A stretch of 64,000 nucleotides of DNA, taken from assembly GCF_041146395.1 (NCBI RefSeq), contig NC_090989.1, positions 48,324,501 through 48,388,500 on the forward strand, given 5' to 3'. This document shows, one piece after another, positions 48,401-61,279 of this stretch. Numbering within the stretch: position 1 is the first letter of the stretch; the number at the start of each line of letters is the position of its first letter. The stretch is from Eulemur rufifrons. Lineage: Eukaryota; Chordata; Mammalia; Primates; Lemuridae. The notes beneath the pieces are model-generated. The model worked only from the letters and a program-made list of their open reading frames with translations. It made no database searches and had not been told where the DNA came from. The translations under genes were made by a program, and so were the position numbers.

Positions 48401-51400
48401 TAATTGTTTCTCTTTCCTACCTCATCCTTGTAAAATGACTTAGGAACTTGGAACTTAACATACCTCAAGTAGGATCTGATCTTTGGAGAGGCAATTAGGG
48501 CTGTTACCTTCCTGTACTTGACACTGTCCTTAAATTAGTGTAACCTAAAATTTAAGATGGAGTTAGATTTTTTTTGGCTGTCTCCTCATATTGTTCCCTT
48601 TTATTGAATATATCACTAAAACTTCCTTGGTCTAAATCTTGCAAATGACTCAAGCAAAGTCTTGCCAAAAAATTGTTCAGTAAATTCCCTTTAGCAGAAT
48701 GTTTTCTCCCACTTTCCTTACCAATAATTTCTTTCCATAATTTCTCTTGCTTCCTGCTCCCTTCCATAAGTCTGTATACTTCGTGACTCTCTCTTCGGAT
48801 CCCATTCAGGCTGCACAGAAGAGATAATCTCTAATTATCTAATGATGTGAAAAAGTCACTCAAGAAGCAACGTGGATTTAGTAAGAACAAATAAAGCCAA
48901 ACACCAAAGCTGTGGTATTTGTTGCTAAATGAGTGGCATTCTGCAAAAATATTTCTTTTTTACTAGTTATCAGTAGATTTCTCAAAATAATAAAAACTCA
49001 ATATAAGATCAAATTGCATTTAATGGTGGATGTTTTAAGTCATATGACTTAACTAAATAAATTATCGAAGCAAGGATTATTCATCACGGAATTAACAGAA
49101 GATAATCTGTATAAGAGTGATATTTATGGGTACCCCCTTGGAGAAGTGGCTAGACATCTTTAAGCACAGCAAAAGACAGACATAAGAATTATTGGAGGCT
49201 AAAAATTTACAACTATGTGGAGTAAATGAGTCAAGAGAATTCAGACTAAATAAAAGAAGACTAAAACAAATACTGTAAAAGATAAGGAAGGGAAACAATC
49301 CAATTTTTTCTTTGACTCCCAAATGAAATGCAAACATATAAAGTAAAAAGTTTGCTTTAGCATATTTATGAAGTTAAGCATTCACAATCTTCAGTCAGAA
49401 ATTTGAGTAAATTTCTGTCAAATCTTGTAGAAATATCCCTCTTCATGAGTGAAATCATCATTTAAAGAGATTGGCTTATGGATGTCAGTGGGCTGATATG
49501 CCTTCTGCCCTTGAAGTAAGTTACCTTAATTTTCTTTCTGGCCTCTTTAAGATGTAGTCATTGGAATTGATTTCTCTGAAAATCTCCACATCCTACTTAT
49601 ATCAGTATATTTAGTAATGAGTTTATATTTACTTACTGAATTATCCAAATTTTATTTAAAAACCTCTGGTATAAGAAGTCAATTATGATTTAGGTATAGG
49701 TCTTTCTCTCCAAGCTGCATCCCTACCCTTAGGGATTTTATCTAGATGCAAGGATCCCTGTAAAGTTGAAGCCAAGGGAGGACATTCCTAAGGTGCTCCT
49801 GGAAGCATACCCAGGAAAGGGTAGCAGAATTGGAAAACCAAGAAAGCTGGAAGTAAACTCATACCTTGAGTGTAAAGGGCCACTTGAGCGTGGATGTGAG
49901 ATCCAGTAGGATTTCCCACAGGGCAGGGAAGTGGGATGCATGGAGAGTTGTCAGCCAAGAGTAAAATCTGACAATTCTTTCTGGAAGTACTCAGTCCTCT
50001 TGTGGAAACAGTGTGCCTACTTAAAGCAACTGTACATTCATGGCTGGCTTGCACTCACCTTTCATTGTTTCACTAGCCTGCAATTATAAAGGGAGATTAT
50101 GTTTCTTTTTTTCCCCAAATGATGAGGAGATGATTCATCTCTGCTCTCCTTTTGGGAATGTAGCATCCTTTTAATTCTATTATTTTATTTTTGGAAGTTT
50201 CCTAGAGTAATGAAACTACTGTCCTCTGGAAAAGACCCTCCATTTCCTCTGATCTGGTCTTACATCTTCTAGCTATGTCACTGACCGATAGCTTCAACTG
50301 CTGTTGACCCCGTGAGCGAGGTTTTGGGTGGGCAAAGCTCCTCTACTGGTAGCTATTCTGATGTACTGCTTTAACAAATGTGGCCTACAATTTGCCTCAA
50401 TTCTCACCTGTTCCTTCCAATTTGATATATGATATTGTCTTTTGGGTTTCCTGACTTCTCCAGTCCTGTCTCTTCAGCTCAGACATTGCGTGGCCTCAAA
50501 GAGGGGAACTTCATTCCCTTTCTTTTACCACAGCACAAATGAAGCTAGGTTAGGACTTTTAGTAAGACTACTAGAACATTGCAGTACTGGACAACACAAG
50601 GAGTAGCTCAAAATTTATCCTAGATGTAATTACTCATAATAAGCCACCTGTCCAAATGTTTCCTTGTGCTAATGGGGAGGCAAGCTCAACCCCCACAGTG
50701 GGAATCTCCTGAGACTTGTACATCTCAGTCCTTACATATTCTTACATATGCATAGAAACACAGAAGTCTTTTCACCTCTAGTCTAAATTCTTCTTCCTAT
50801 CCTGTCACAGGAGACTGACGTAACATTTTCCCCAATTTCCTACTGCCTTTCACTACAAATGTGTGGAGTGAATTTTATTCACCAGATATGTTGATCATAC
50901 TATTCTACAGTATATTTATCAAAATTGAGTTAGGGTATCCTAAATTATTGGATTCATTGTGTCTTAGTCTAGTTTGGAGCTGTGCAAGCTCATGTCCATT
51001 TCTTCATACAACTTTTTCTGTTACATGAGGTGAAAGTAACATCATATTCTATAATATACCCACAGGGAAGAGTCTGATCTTGTGTGTTAGTATATGTGCA
51101 CATTCTTCCTGAAGGAAAGACACGGGGGTGTCCCAAGTTGAGATGATTTACAAAATCTAGACTTCTTTGAGGGGCAAATGCAAAATAAATTAATAATTAA
51201 CTAAATAAAGCATTTCTCCAACTCTTTATGGGTAGTGCTATGCTGAGGAAATATATTTACGCTAATAGACCAAGATCAAACCCCTCTGTCTCAAATTTTG
51301 CTCAAGAACAATAGAAAGGTTTGTTTCTTACCTATATGTATAAACTGAAGGATTTCACTAGGTAACCCCCAAGCAGATCAAAGGGAGGATTTCCCTAAGA

Positions 51401-54400
51401 ACAAATGTCATTTCTATCCTAGAAATTTGTAATGCTCAAAATGGCAGTCTTCCAACCTCAAAATTGAAAGAGACATTCTCCATCAAGTGTGTTGTAATAA
51501 GGATATTAAAAGACTGGGTATTGAGTATTGATAAACCCAAGTCTCACTCTTTGTCTTGAGAGGAAATGCTGACTTAATAACACCCTTTTGGGGGTTTAGT
51601 TCTCTTCCTGACTATGAAGATTGTGTAGCTACTCTGCTTATTTATGGTCCTCACATGGGCTGTGGTCTCTGTGGTAAAGTTTTAATTATTTCAGAAAATG
51701 TAGAACTCTTACATATTTATGATGTTTTCCTATTGGGATATGGAAAGAGCTTAGTTATATAGAGAAATTTGTAATTTTTCTTTCCAGAAGTAGCTATGCT
51801 ATAAGTAACATTTACAAAATAGGGCTATTATTTATTTTTATAGTTATATTTTTGGAGTCCATTAGGTCTACTCTTGAAAGTAGATAGATTTTCTTGGTCC
51901 TGACTATAACCATGACATCATTAGAGGTTATTCTCTCCTTTGAGATGCATATAAAATTGATTTGCATCTCTTATTTTATGTCCAATAAGAAATCCAATGC
52001 TTTTACCAACATTTCAGTGAATTCCCAGGACTGTATTCCTCACAGTCACTTCTAATTCCAATTTCTGGTTCACTGTGAATTTAATCTACCTATTTGTCCC
52101 TTCCCTTAACTGCTTTCTCCATAATCTATTCAAATGAGGAATGATGCCCATGTCTTTAAGTTTTCCCGTATACTACTCATGGAAAGCATTTGTGGGTATG
52201 GCATATTATACTGAAGATTCAGAGTGACAGATGGTAGAGTGTGCATTGCAGTACTATATACCAATTCATTTACAAAGTGAGTAGTAGCTATGCCTATCTT
52301 TAGTTCTTTTCTTACCACTCCCTCCTTTGTAGCAACAGCCCCAAATTTCTAATTGGCAAAATTTCTCCAGGACCTCCACTGAGTACAGAATATTTTGACC
52401 TCACTATTTTTGAAGATCTTTTGAAGAAAATGTTTTATCAGAATTATTTCAGTACTAATGGATTTTTACTTAGAAAGCATTTTTTGCAGTCAAATAGAGA
52501 AAATAATTAATCAAATGTAATTAAAGTGGTTTTTTTATATAGCCCAGTTAAATCATTTTAATTTTTATTCTTTTATTGAGTTTTTAAAAAGTTGGCAGTT
52601 TTCTGTATGTTAATCTTTAATAGAAAGATTTCTCTCAGAAATTAGTACCTTTATCTATATCAAATTTGATCAATTATAGCTCTTTGTTTTTCTTTTGTGG
52701 CTCTTTGTGTTTAGTAATAATTTGAATTTTCCCAAGTCAAGTTTTCCAACTCTAAATTTTTTCCAAAAGTTGATTTTTCATAGCTTTTAATGAACAACAT
52801 GTTTTGATATGCACATTGTTGGCCATTGTCAACTTTTTATGTTGTTTCTAGAGAAATATTCAATTTGAATAAGATAGCTTGAATTTAACATTAAAATAAT
52901 AATGCTATTAATTTTAATAATTCACAACCATATTGTTTTATAAATTTAAACAATATAAATCTTTGCCTGAAATGTTCTCATGGTTTATTGTGCAAATGAC
53001 ACCGGGAAGGGGAGGGGGAGGATGCGGAACCAGTGGTTGGGAAACAAAATGGAAGCAAAGAAATAAGATCATTGAGGATTGAATTGTTGCTGCTTCTTTC
53101 TGGGTAAATGGCTTTTATGACATGCACAATAGGGTCAGAATTCCTCTAGGCTCAATCCGTTTAGGTCCAAATGATGAGATGAAAATTTTCATAATCCTAT
53201 TTTAGATCTTGCTTCCAAGTGCCTCATTGTTCTGCTAGCTTCTGGTCTCAGCCTGCCCTTTAATCTCTACTAGACATTCTCTACCCCTAAATTCCTATGT
53301 TTTCTTACGGAGAGCAGTTTAGAAAGTTTTACATCTCCAGCTAAAACCTACAGTTTCCCATTTGTAGTAATATGTTCAGCTAGAAATGAGAGCATATACC
53401 CTGGTGGGAATTAGCCCATTTCCTTAGGGTCAGAAGTAACTATAGAGGGTTGTGGTGGTCCTTGAGTAAGTTAAATAGTTGTGGAATCTTTCTCCTCTGA
53501 CGTGCTCTGTCCTAATCATTCCAGAAGCACCTTTATTTTTGTCTCCATTTTCCAGCACCCTTTCCAAGCGCTTCCCTTTTTCCTATTTCCATTTGGCTTT
53601 GTTTTCTGTAGGATGGAAGATTTCTACTCAAGGGTCTCCTCACTCTACGACCACAAATCTCAAAGATACTTAAAGGTTGAAGGGATTTTGAGCTGGGCCA
53701 GCCAGGGGAGGAAAAGATTTTAGACGGGGCTTCTTCAGGGGGTGCTGCTCAGATTATGCCTTATGTATGTGATATCTCATTCATGTTTAAGACTAGTCTT
53801 AGAGAGCCAAACATTCGTGAGAATAAGTAGAGCGTACTATATTTAAAGTTTCCATTTGACATAAAGAATATATTAAAATGTGGTTTAACACCCTGTTTTC
53901 TCAAAGCTAAGCATTTAGAACATAATCTTGTTTCTTCAATAAGCCTGATAGCCATTGCATTTTCTCCACATTCACACCAAATTGTACAGATGACAGAATT
54001 TTAAGTCATCTGAAACATCCTGTTTAGTTTATGGTTATATTTAAATTTAAAATGTCTATTAAAAAAAGCATATGCGCAGACTTGGATGCACAAATTTATT
54101 TATTTATTTTAAAGTCATGATGCAAATCCATTCAACCATTCTTTGTTGCTCCCGGCTTTAGCCTACACACAATTTTTCATTAAAATATTATTCAAACTGA
54201 GGACATCTGCAGTAGTCTGGAACATATTTTCTCCAGTACTTGATTTTAAGCTCTCTATACATCTTAGACCTCTCTCAAAAGGTCTATGACATGTATGAGT
54301 TTCACTGAACAAGTAACAGCTATGCGTATATCAAGAGCAGTGCCAGAGTGGAAAATATACCAGCTTTATTAAAAGCATCTTTAATAGATTTAATTAAGCT

Positions 54401-54439
54401 TCTTATTCTGTCAATAATACTGTTCTCTGAGTAAAAGAC
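48401..54439. other. Unassigned ~6-kb stretch, no confident repeat or exon
   Basis: The longest repeat-poor part of the window. Sections with moderate GC (49730-50060, 50200-50900) and a purine-rich spot (52999-53030) were read on both strands without finding a nameable family, RNA gene or exon. This could hold old ERV or MER sequence that I cannot recognise, or conserved regulatory DNA. Confidence 0.35.
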
Positions 54440-54960
54440 TTTTTTATGCATAACACCCTCTTTATTAAGACATGTTTTAAGCATAGAGAAAAGTATAGTG
54501 AAAATAATAATGAATATTACCGTCACTCAACTTTGTCAAATCTTAGTATTTTGCCATATATGCTTCTGAAACTTTAATAAGTACATATTCATTTGCTCAA
54601 TTATCTCTGCTTCCATTTCCCTCTCCTTCTTTCTAGAAGTAACTGATATCTTTGTTGTTTATCCACATAATGTACATTTGTACTTTTATTATATTTATGT
54701 GTATTGTGAAATAATATTTAATGTCTTTTTATGTTTTTAAAGCATATAAACGTTAATACAATGTAACTGCCCCTTGGAAATATATTTTTGTTCACATTCT
54801 GTTTTTTAAGTATTTTTCTTGTTAATACTCGTAGGTGTAATTATTCATTTTTATTATGTAAGGACTCCATTGCATGAAAATAGCACAATTTATCTTTATT
54901 TGTCCTGTTCTTCCAACTTGTTTTTTGCTGTCCTAGCAGTTATCCTTTCAAAGGGCTTCT
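54440..54960 (-). repeat. L1M-class 3' UTR fragment
   Basis: 'ttttaagcatagagaaaagtatagtgaaaataat', 'actgatatctttgttgtttatccac' and 'gtaaggactccattgcatg' resemble minus-strand old L1 3' sequence. No frame. Confidence 0.45.
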
Positions 54961-55447
54961 TGATACAAGGATATGTGAGTGTTAATAAATGATTATTCTT
55001 TTAAACCATTGAAATTTGAATGTGTTTTTCCTGCAGCTAATTCCTTTAGTTGAAAATAACAGAATATCTCTTTTGTTAATAACTGAAGCATGTTCTATTT
55101 CTCTGTGGATCCATTTTTGTCATGTCTTTGGCTGTACTTACTGAGGGTCTCTATCATAGTTGACCTGTAAAATGTAAGTTCTTTGAGAGATGGGCCTGGA
55201 TTCCCGATTTTAAATATATTCTTGGTTTGGTGATTCTCATGGTTATTTTCTTTCTAAAGTAAATAAAACAAGTTCATGGTAAGATCAGTTTCATTATGGT
55301 TTTTCTTTTCTACAAATGCTTAAGCCACCTTCTTATTTAAAATGTGTGCACTCAACATTTCCTTAAAATTTTTCTTGCCTGAGCACAGTCGGTTATAAAG
55401 CATCTTATTCTTGGTTCTTTCATCTCCCTCCCCAGTACTATTCTCCA
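54961..55447. other. Unassigned stretch
   Basis: No family or exon recognised; a weak L2-like phrase occurs near 55165-55190. Confidence 0.4.
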
Positions 55448-55757
55448 TTTTTTTTTTAAATTTCAGAATATTACCAGGGTATGAATGTTTAGGTTAGGTA
55501 TATTGCCTTTGCCCCGCCCAAGTCAGAGCTACAAGCTTGCCCATCCCCCAGATGGTGTGCACCGCACCTATTAGGTGTGAAAATACCCATCCCCTTCTCC
55601 CCCCTCCCACCTGCCTGACACCGGATGAATGTTACTACCATATGTGCACAGAAGTGTTGATCAGTTAGTACCAATCTGATGGTAAGTACATGTTGTGCTT
55701 GTGTTTCCTTTCTTGTGATACTTCACTTAGTAGAATGGGCTCCAGCTCCATCCAGAA
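55448..55757 (-). mobile_element. Lemur-type L1 3' UTR, 5'-truncated
   Basis: T-run (55449-55458), then 'ggtatgaatgtttaggttaggtatattgcctttgcc', the CT-rich tract near 55590-55615, 'cacctgcctgacaccggatgaatgttactac', and 'gttgatcagttagtaccaatctgatgg...ttcacttagtagaatgggctccagctccatccag'. This is the fullest copy of this 3' UTR in the window. A decayed duplication is possible: ccagtactattctcc (55433-55447) against ccagaattgttctct (55754-55768), 11 of 15 matching. Confidence 0.85.
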
Positions 55758-55768
55758 TTGTTCTCTGC

Positions 55769-58700
55769 TGTCCTTAGCTCAATCTACTGAGAGCAAAAAG
55801 CCTCCCTCTGAGATGATGCTACCATTGTATTGGTACTACCGTCAACCCAGGCTGTTTTTCCCTTTCAGTTTAAGATTATCTCCTGGACTCTTTGGGTTCA
55901 CTTGATTTTTTAATTTATTTGTTTTCTGTTTCTTACTGATCTTATTCTTTGAGTTTTAGCAGTGCATGGGCTCCAGAGGATCATTTGTTTCAAAACTATT
56001 ATTTGATTTACCACTAATTTTTAACTCTTCCTTAACAAACTTCCCCTACATGTTTGCTCCTTGACTTTCTTAACCCTATGAGAGATCATCCAATTCTGTA
56101 ATTTTTCTGGTGCATTTTGCAAATGGAAAGGCCAATATTTATGTTTTATAAACTTTTCTCTCTTTTATTTCTTTTCTTTTTACTAGAGCCTATGTCTTAA
56201 CGATCAGTTGTTTATGCTGAACATCAAGTTGTCAATTTTATTGCTCTGATGGTTGCTGTATTTTAGCAATTACTATGACTTAAAATTACTCAACTACAAA
56301 TGATCCATTGTTTCATACTTGGATGAGATTAGTGAAAAATGAGAACTTCACCATTGTAATTTTTGATTTGATACACTCATAGATATGGCCTATGTTGAAA
56401 TAAAGTGTTTCTGCTTCACTCTTGTTCAGGAAGACATACACTGAATTTCCTACTAATCATCAATAGAATAGCTGCCTTATGATTACTCTATTGTTTTGGA
56501 TATATCACAATCCTATTGTGTTTAATCATAAGGTGTTCACACCTTAGATCAAGGTTTAAATTTTTCTTTATTTATGAGTGTTCCATGATGACCTTACTTC
56601 TAGTACCTTCTTTTGCTGTTTTTCTAGGTCTACTGAAACTCGGGCCCAGTTATCTTTTTTTAAACAGCAGATGGTTTATCAGTGTCTGTGGTACACTATT
56701 GTATGAGTCAAACATGCTAAGCCATCCCTCTCCTGGGGCCCATCTCCTTATCCTGGATACAGAAGAAGATAAATGAATATAGAGCAAATGGAATAATATT
56801 TTCTGGAAAAAGTTGCTTGTGTACTGATTAACTCTGTCCCCTAGAAAGTGCAAACCTATATCTCTATGTCTTTCAGAGTTACTTAGATTTTACCATGAAG
56901 GGACTCATAGAAACACAGAATATCAAGATTAAAAAGGATCTTACAGTCCGTCTAATACAATTTCATTTCATTAGTGCAGAAATGAATGTGATAACTTACA
57001 GGTCACATTTGACTGTTTACTTTAACAGGCTTCCCAGTTAAACTACCTCGGGGAGACCTTGTGATCCCTGACAAAATCCTGTCCCTGAGTAAAGAATCTT
57101 ATTGCAAGTTTCTCAAATTGTTGACCTACTGATTCATGCATAACCTCCTGACATTGGACAGGACACTGATTTATTTCTGAATCATGAGGTTTTACTGATT
57201 GTCTTATATATAGACATTTTGGCCTGTGTATTACAATCTGTAACCAATGATTGTAACTTCTCTATCGTACTCTTCAATGAGAAAGGACAATTCTGATGTA
57301 AGTCTTCCTTCCTTTTTCTACACTTTTCCATAAAAGCCTTTCAACTTGCAGTAGATTCTGGAACATACCCAACTTTGTTGGTGTGTCTTCACATGTCAGA
57401 CCTCACATTTGGCTTGCAATAAGCCTTTATCAAATTATTTCTGCCTCAATAGCTTTAATTCCAGCCAACAAATAAAATAGCCAATATTTGATCAGTTTTG
57501 GTTTTCAAAATGTAATTTTCATATGGTTCAACAAACACGTGAAGGGGAACAAGCCCCAGTCACTTGCCCAGTGAGACGTCTCTAGCGCAGGGCCACTGTA
57601 CTATGTAGGTTCATCCTCCAAAATCTCAATGACACCACTTGCTCTGTCTCTCACTTTGCCTTCCTGTCATTCATTTTGTTTTTTAGCAAAATTGGTACAT
57701 ACTTAGAATGGAAAGGCGGAGAAAGGAACTACACCAAAATTTTCCTTTGGGGAAATTAGGACACTTCAAGTGAAGATAAACTATCAAGATATATCAGTAT
57801 AATTCTTTGCCAGCAGGAAAGCATCCTAGATCATTTCTTTTGTTCCAAGCCATTTTGCTATTATCTAAATAGACTCTTCTCAAGTGATAAGTGGGTAGCA
57901 TTCCAAAAAATCATTTGTAAGTGAGTTGCTCTAGATCTTGGAAGGCATTTCCTATACAAATGGCATAATGATTGATTATTATGCTCCCTGACCAGTCTTG
58001 CAAAGTCACTTTAACACATAAAGTACCTAAATATATTAGAATTGTTTCAAAATACATCTAATCATCTTCTATTCCATTATTTCTGTGGGAAAATTGCTTT
58101 TATAATTCTAAGTCTTTCTCTCTGTAGTAGCTGCCATTTCCAGCATTGATGTCCAGCAGGGGCTTTATTGGAACCAAGAACCATCAAGGAAGCTTTTTTT
58201 ACTCAACCCAATTCTATATCTACATTACAGAAAGGGCGTCTCAGGACAACCACTCACCAGTTGTTCAGAATCAAAAGATAAAAGGAGAGCTCTATCCATA
58301 AGGAATCTGAAGCTTCAGACTCATGTGGAAGTGTTTTGTGGCACAATAGTTTAGAAACTGAGAACTACCTAATTTATATCTTCTGGGCTTCTCATTTGTA
58401 TCTTAATCTCATCTGAGAAATTATACTATTCTGTGTCTTGCTTTGTGGAAATTTGAGAGCTGCATTTAATACAACAGCAACTTTATACTGAACTACTTCA
58501 GTACTTTGGGTCTGAATAAAAATATTTTTTTATTCAACCCAATGTTTTATTTCATTTTACTTCATAATTTTTTGTAATGTGTTCTGTGGTAGCAGGATCT
58601 TTCAAAGTTAAAAATTAACTCTGACTTGCCAAAAGAAGCTTTGTTTCTGAAAGTAATTATTTGCAATAATTACCAGGCTGTTTTCTGAAGAGGTAAGATT

Positions 58701-60011
58701 CCTGGTGTCACATGGCAACTTCACACACACCAGCCCTGAGTTTCCTGCTGGCTTCTGTCAGATTAATGTATGCAGCTCCCCTGCTGAAAAACCCACAGGG
58801 GTTCTTTTCCTGGCCACCCATGGAGAAGGAGAGGATTTTTAATTTTTTCCTTAAGTTTCTAATGCTTTAATTTTCTTTCTGATTAGAGGATGAGGAGAAT
58901 GAATGTGAACTGGAACACTAAGTATCACTTATTGTAATGCTGTTTTTGACAAAACATGATCTCAGGAACAAAGTAAGTTGGACTTCTGGTCTTACCACCT
59001 TCTAGTACTTTTCTCTCACATGTTTTCTTAAAGAATTTGACAAGACTTTGCTACTTCTACTTGCCATCCCCTTCTGCTCAAATCTTGTCATCTTCTACTT
59101 CCTTACTTTATATCAACTTTTCTTTACAAGGAAGTAAAGAAAAGGTTGTAAAGGTTGGGAAGGTTCGGGTGTGAGTCTCTCACTATATTAATCACCCAGT
59201 GGCTTGGTTGACTGTGTCTGTGATTTCCCCCCCTTTCTATCACCTGTCATAACTTATTTTTCTCAAAGCAGAGTCATCATCAATGAACTTGAGGTGCCAA
59301 GAACTCCTTTCTATTGTTTTCTCTTATTCAGGGAGAAGAGAAACTTGCAAGTGGGGATAGCTGCATTCTTATCAGACAGTGTCAGGCTGTATTTGCACTT
59401 GACCATCACAAGACCAATATGGATCTGAAATACCAAAGGTTCCAAGTGTGAGAGGTGATAAGTCTTTGTGATTTACTGTGCCAGATATTTAAAATCAATT
59501 ACAAACCCTGTGGGGATGTCTCTTAATTCCAAAAAGCTGAACTCTGTGGTCCTGGAATATTTATTTGTTTTTTTCATGCTCTCATTTTTAGTACTCTTTT
59601 TCTGCAGTTAGGTGAATGGTGGAAAGGTCTATGTTGTTGAGTTTTGATGAAAAACAGCTTTGTAAGTCATTTTCTGTGTTCTCAAGAATGAGGCCCTTTA
59701 TCTTAATGGATAAAATTTCCAGACAACATATCCTCCCACCTCTTGGGATAATAGTTATATTGTTAATATTTGTCAAATGGAAAAAATGTATAATGATATT
59801 TGTTATAAATTTAATAGAGATCTTGAACATATTTATTAATCACCAAGTGATTATATATATGATAGAATATAGAGGGCATGACGTATATTTCATTCAGTCT
59901 ATAGACAATGTTTAGAGAATAAATAGATACAGTAATCTCTAATCATACCACCATGTTGCTCTTCTAAGGCCCCCAGACATTCTCTCTTACTGATTGAGAA
60001 CCACAGCTGCT
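55769..60011. other. Unassigned ~4-kb stretch
   Basis: A weak L3/CR1-like phrase occurs at about 56895-57000 ('cacagaatatcaagattaaaaaggatcttacag'), too diverged to call firmly. The rest shows no nameable repeat, RNA gene or exon. Confidence 0.35.
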
Positions 60012-60091
60012 GTGGTTTCATTAGGGTATCTAACATATGCTATTAATTACTTTATAAGTATTAAGCTGATTGTGTGGTTTTATTAGGGTAT
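60012..60091. repeat. Partial direct repeat, 62-base period
   Basis: gtggtttcattagggtat (60012-60029) recurs as gtggttttattagggtat (60074-60091), 17 of 18 matching, with weaker similarity downstream. Confidence 0.75.
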
Positions 60092-60238
60092 ATATGTTAA
60101 TCATTTACTCATGAGATGAATGATAGACGATCAACCATATTCTATGTGAAATGCACTTAACCTTGTGGGGAAAAAAAGACAAAGATAATTTAGTGATGTT
60201 CTGGTTTATACTAAATCTGATATTTGTTACAATGCATG

Positions 60239-60260
60239 AACCTTTACTTAAGTAAAGGTT
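60239..60260. repeat. 22-bp perfect palindrome
   Basis: Half-site aacctttactt is followed at once by its exact reverse complement aagtaaaggtt, with no spacer. Could be a chance structure or a dimeric binding site. Confidence 0.9.
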
Positions 60261-60344
60261 TTATGGAAATAATACAGTTTATTTAACTAATTCCCTATTT
60301 TTCATTAGATTGTTTCTAGTTTTTTAATATTAAAAATAAATAGC

Positions 60345-60465
60345 ACTGAAATAAGCCAGTCACAAAAAAGATATTGTATGATTCTACTTGTATGAAGTAA
60401 CTAGAATAGTCAAATTCATAAAGAAAGTGCAGGAATCAAGAGTCAACTTTTGGTTTGTTAAGTCT
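60345..60465 (+). repeat. L1M-class 3' fragment
   Basis: 'gaaataagccagtcacaaaaaagatattgtatgattctacttgtatgaagta...tagaatagtcaaattcataaag' is a familiar plus-strand L1M 3' segment. Confidence 0.85.
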
Positions 60466-61131
60466 GAGATAACTAGCTGATATTTATTGTCACACATGCT
60501 GCAAAGCCTTATTTGTATGTGAACTAATCTCTTCTTATCACCACTTAGTCATCACTTAGGAAGGCTTAGCTCCATTGATGATTACACATAACATTTGGAA
60601 AGAAAACTATTTTCATTGCCCAAATTTATTTCTGGTGAATTGCTATTGACAGTCAATCTACCTTATTGGAGACCTAAAAGGAATTTGCTACCATGTAAAT
60701 ATCTGCTTGGCTTCGCTGATTAAATGCTGTTCCAGGGAATGTGCAAGACCTTTGGCTCAGCCTAGCCCATTGTAAATTCAGTTCATTATCCACCTAGATC
60801 CCTGCACATTTATGTCTCTTTCTCAAAGGTTCTTACTCCTGAGTTTTTTGTTTTTGTTGCTGTTATTGTTTGTTTAAATAAAATTGGGAAATTATTCCTT
60901 CTCTTACTACCTGGTTATGAGTTAAAGCGTAACTGCTTCCAGAGGTAGTTGCTATTTAGAACCTTGGGAAAGCCAAGAATCTAAGGGTAGGGAGGGTGCC
61001 TTTTTTGCCCATTATAGTGTCCTAAGTGTCTAAAATAGGGACCTGCACCTAGTAAGCCTCAATCAGCATTGTATGACAGAATGAACAAATGTCCAAACGA
61101 CTCTTGAATAGGCGAAACTCAATCATTAGGG
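60466..61131. other. Unassigned stretch
   Basis: No family or exon recognised. Confidence 0.4.
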
Positions 61132-61133
61132 TA

Positions 61134-61277
61134 CAGATGGTTTCCCACTTACGAAAGTTTGACTTACAATTTTCAAGTTTACAATAAGGTTATGCCCCCC
61201 ATTATAAATTGAGCAGTGTACTGAACTTACAATAGGTTTACCCAGATTTAACCCCATCATAAGTTGATGAGCATTTG
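61134..61277. mobile_element. Short Tigger2-like MITE with TA duplication
   Basis: TA dinucleotides at 61132-61133 and 61278-61279 bracket 144 bases. The ends cagatggtttcccacttacga and 'aaccccatcataagttgatgagcatttg' are the inverted ends of a Tigger2/MER8-type element. The interior is mostly deleted, leaving ends nearly back to back; no coding capacity. Confidence 0.8.
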
Positions 61278-61279
61278 TA

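Noticed and set aside
51556..52318. Possible ERV pol fragment near 52190-52300
   Set aside because: A phrase around 'gcattgcagtactatataccaattcattta' can be translated into a pol-like string, but stops interrupt it and I could not tie it to any conserved motif.
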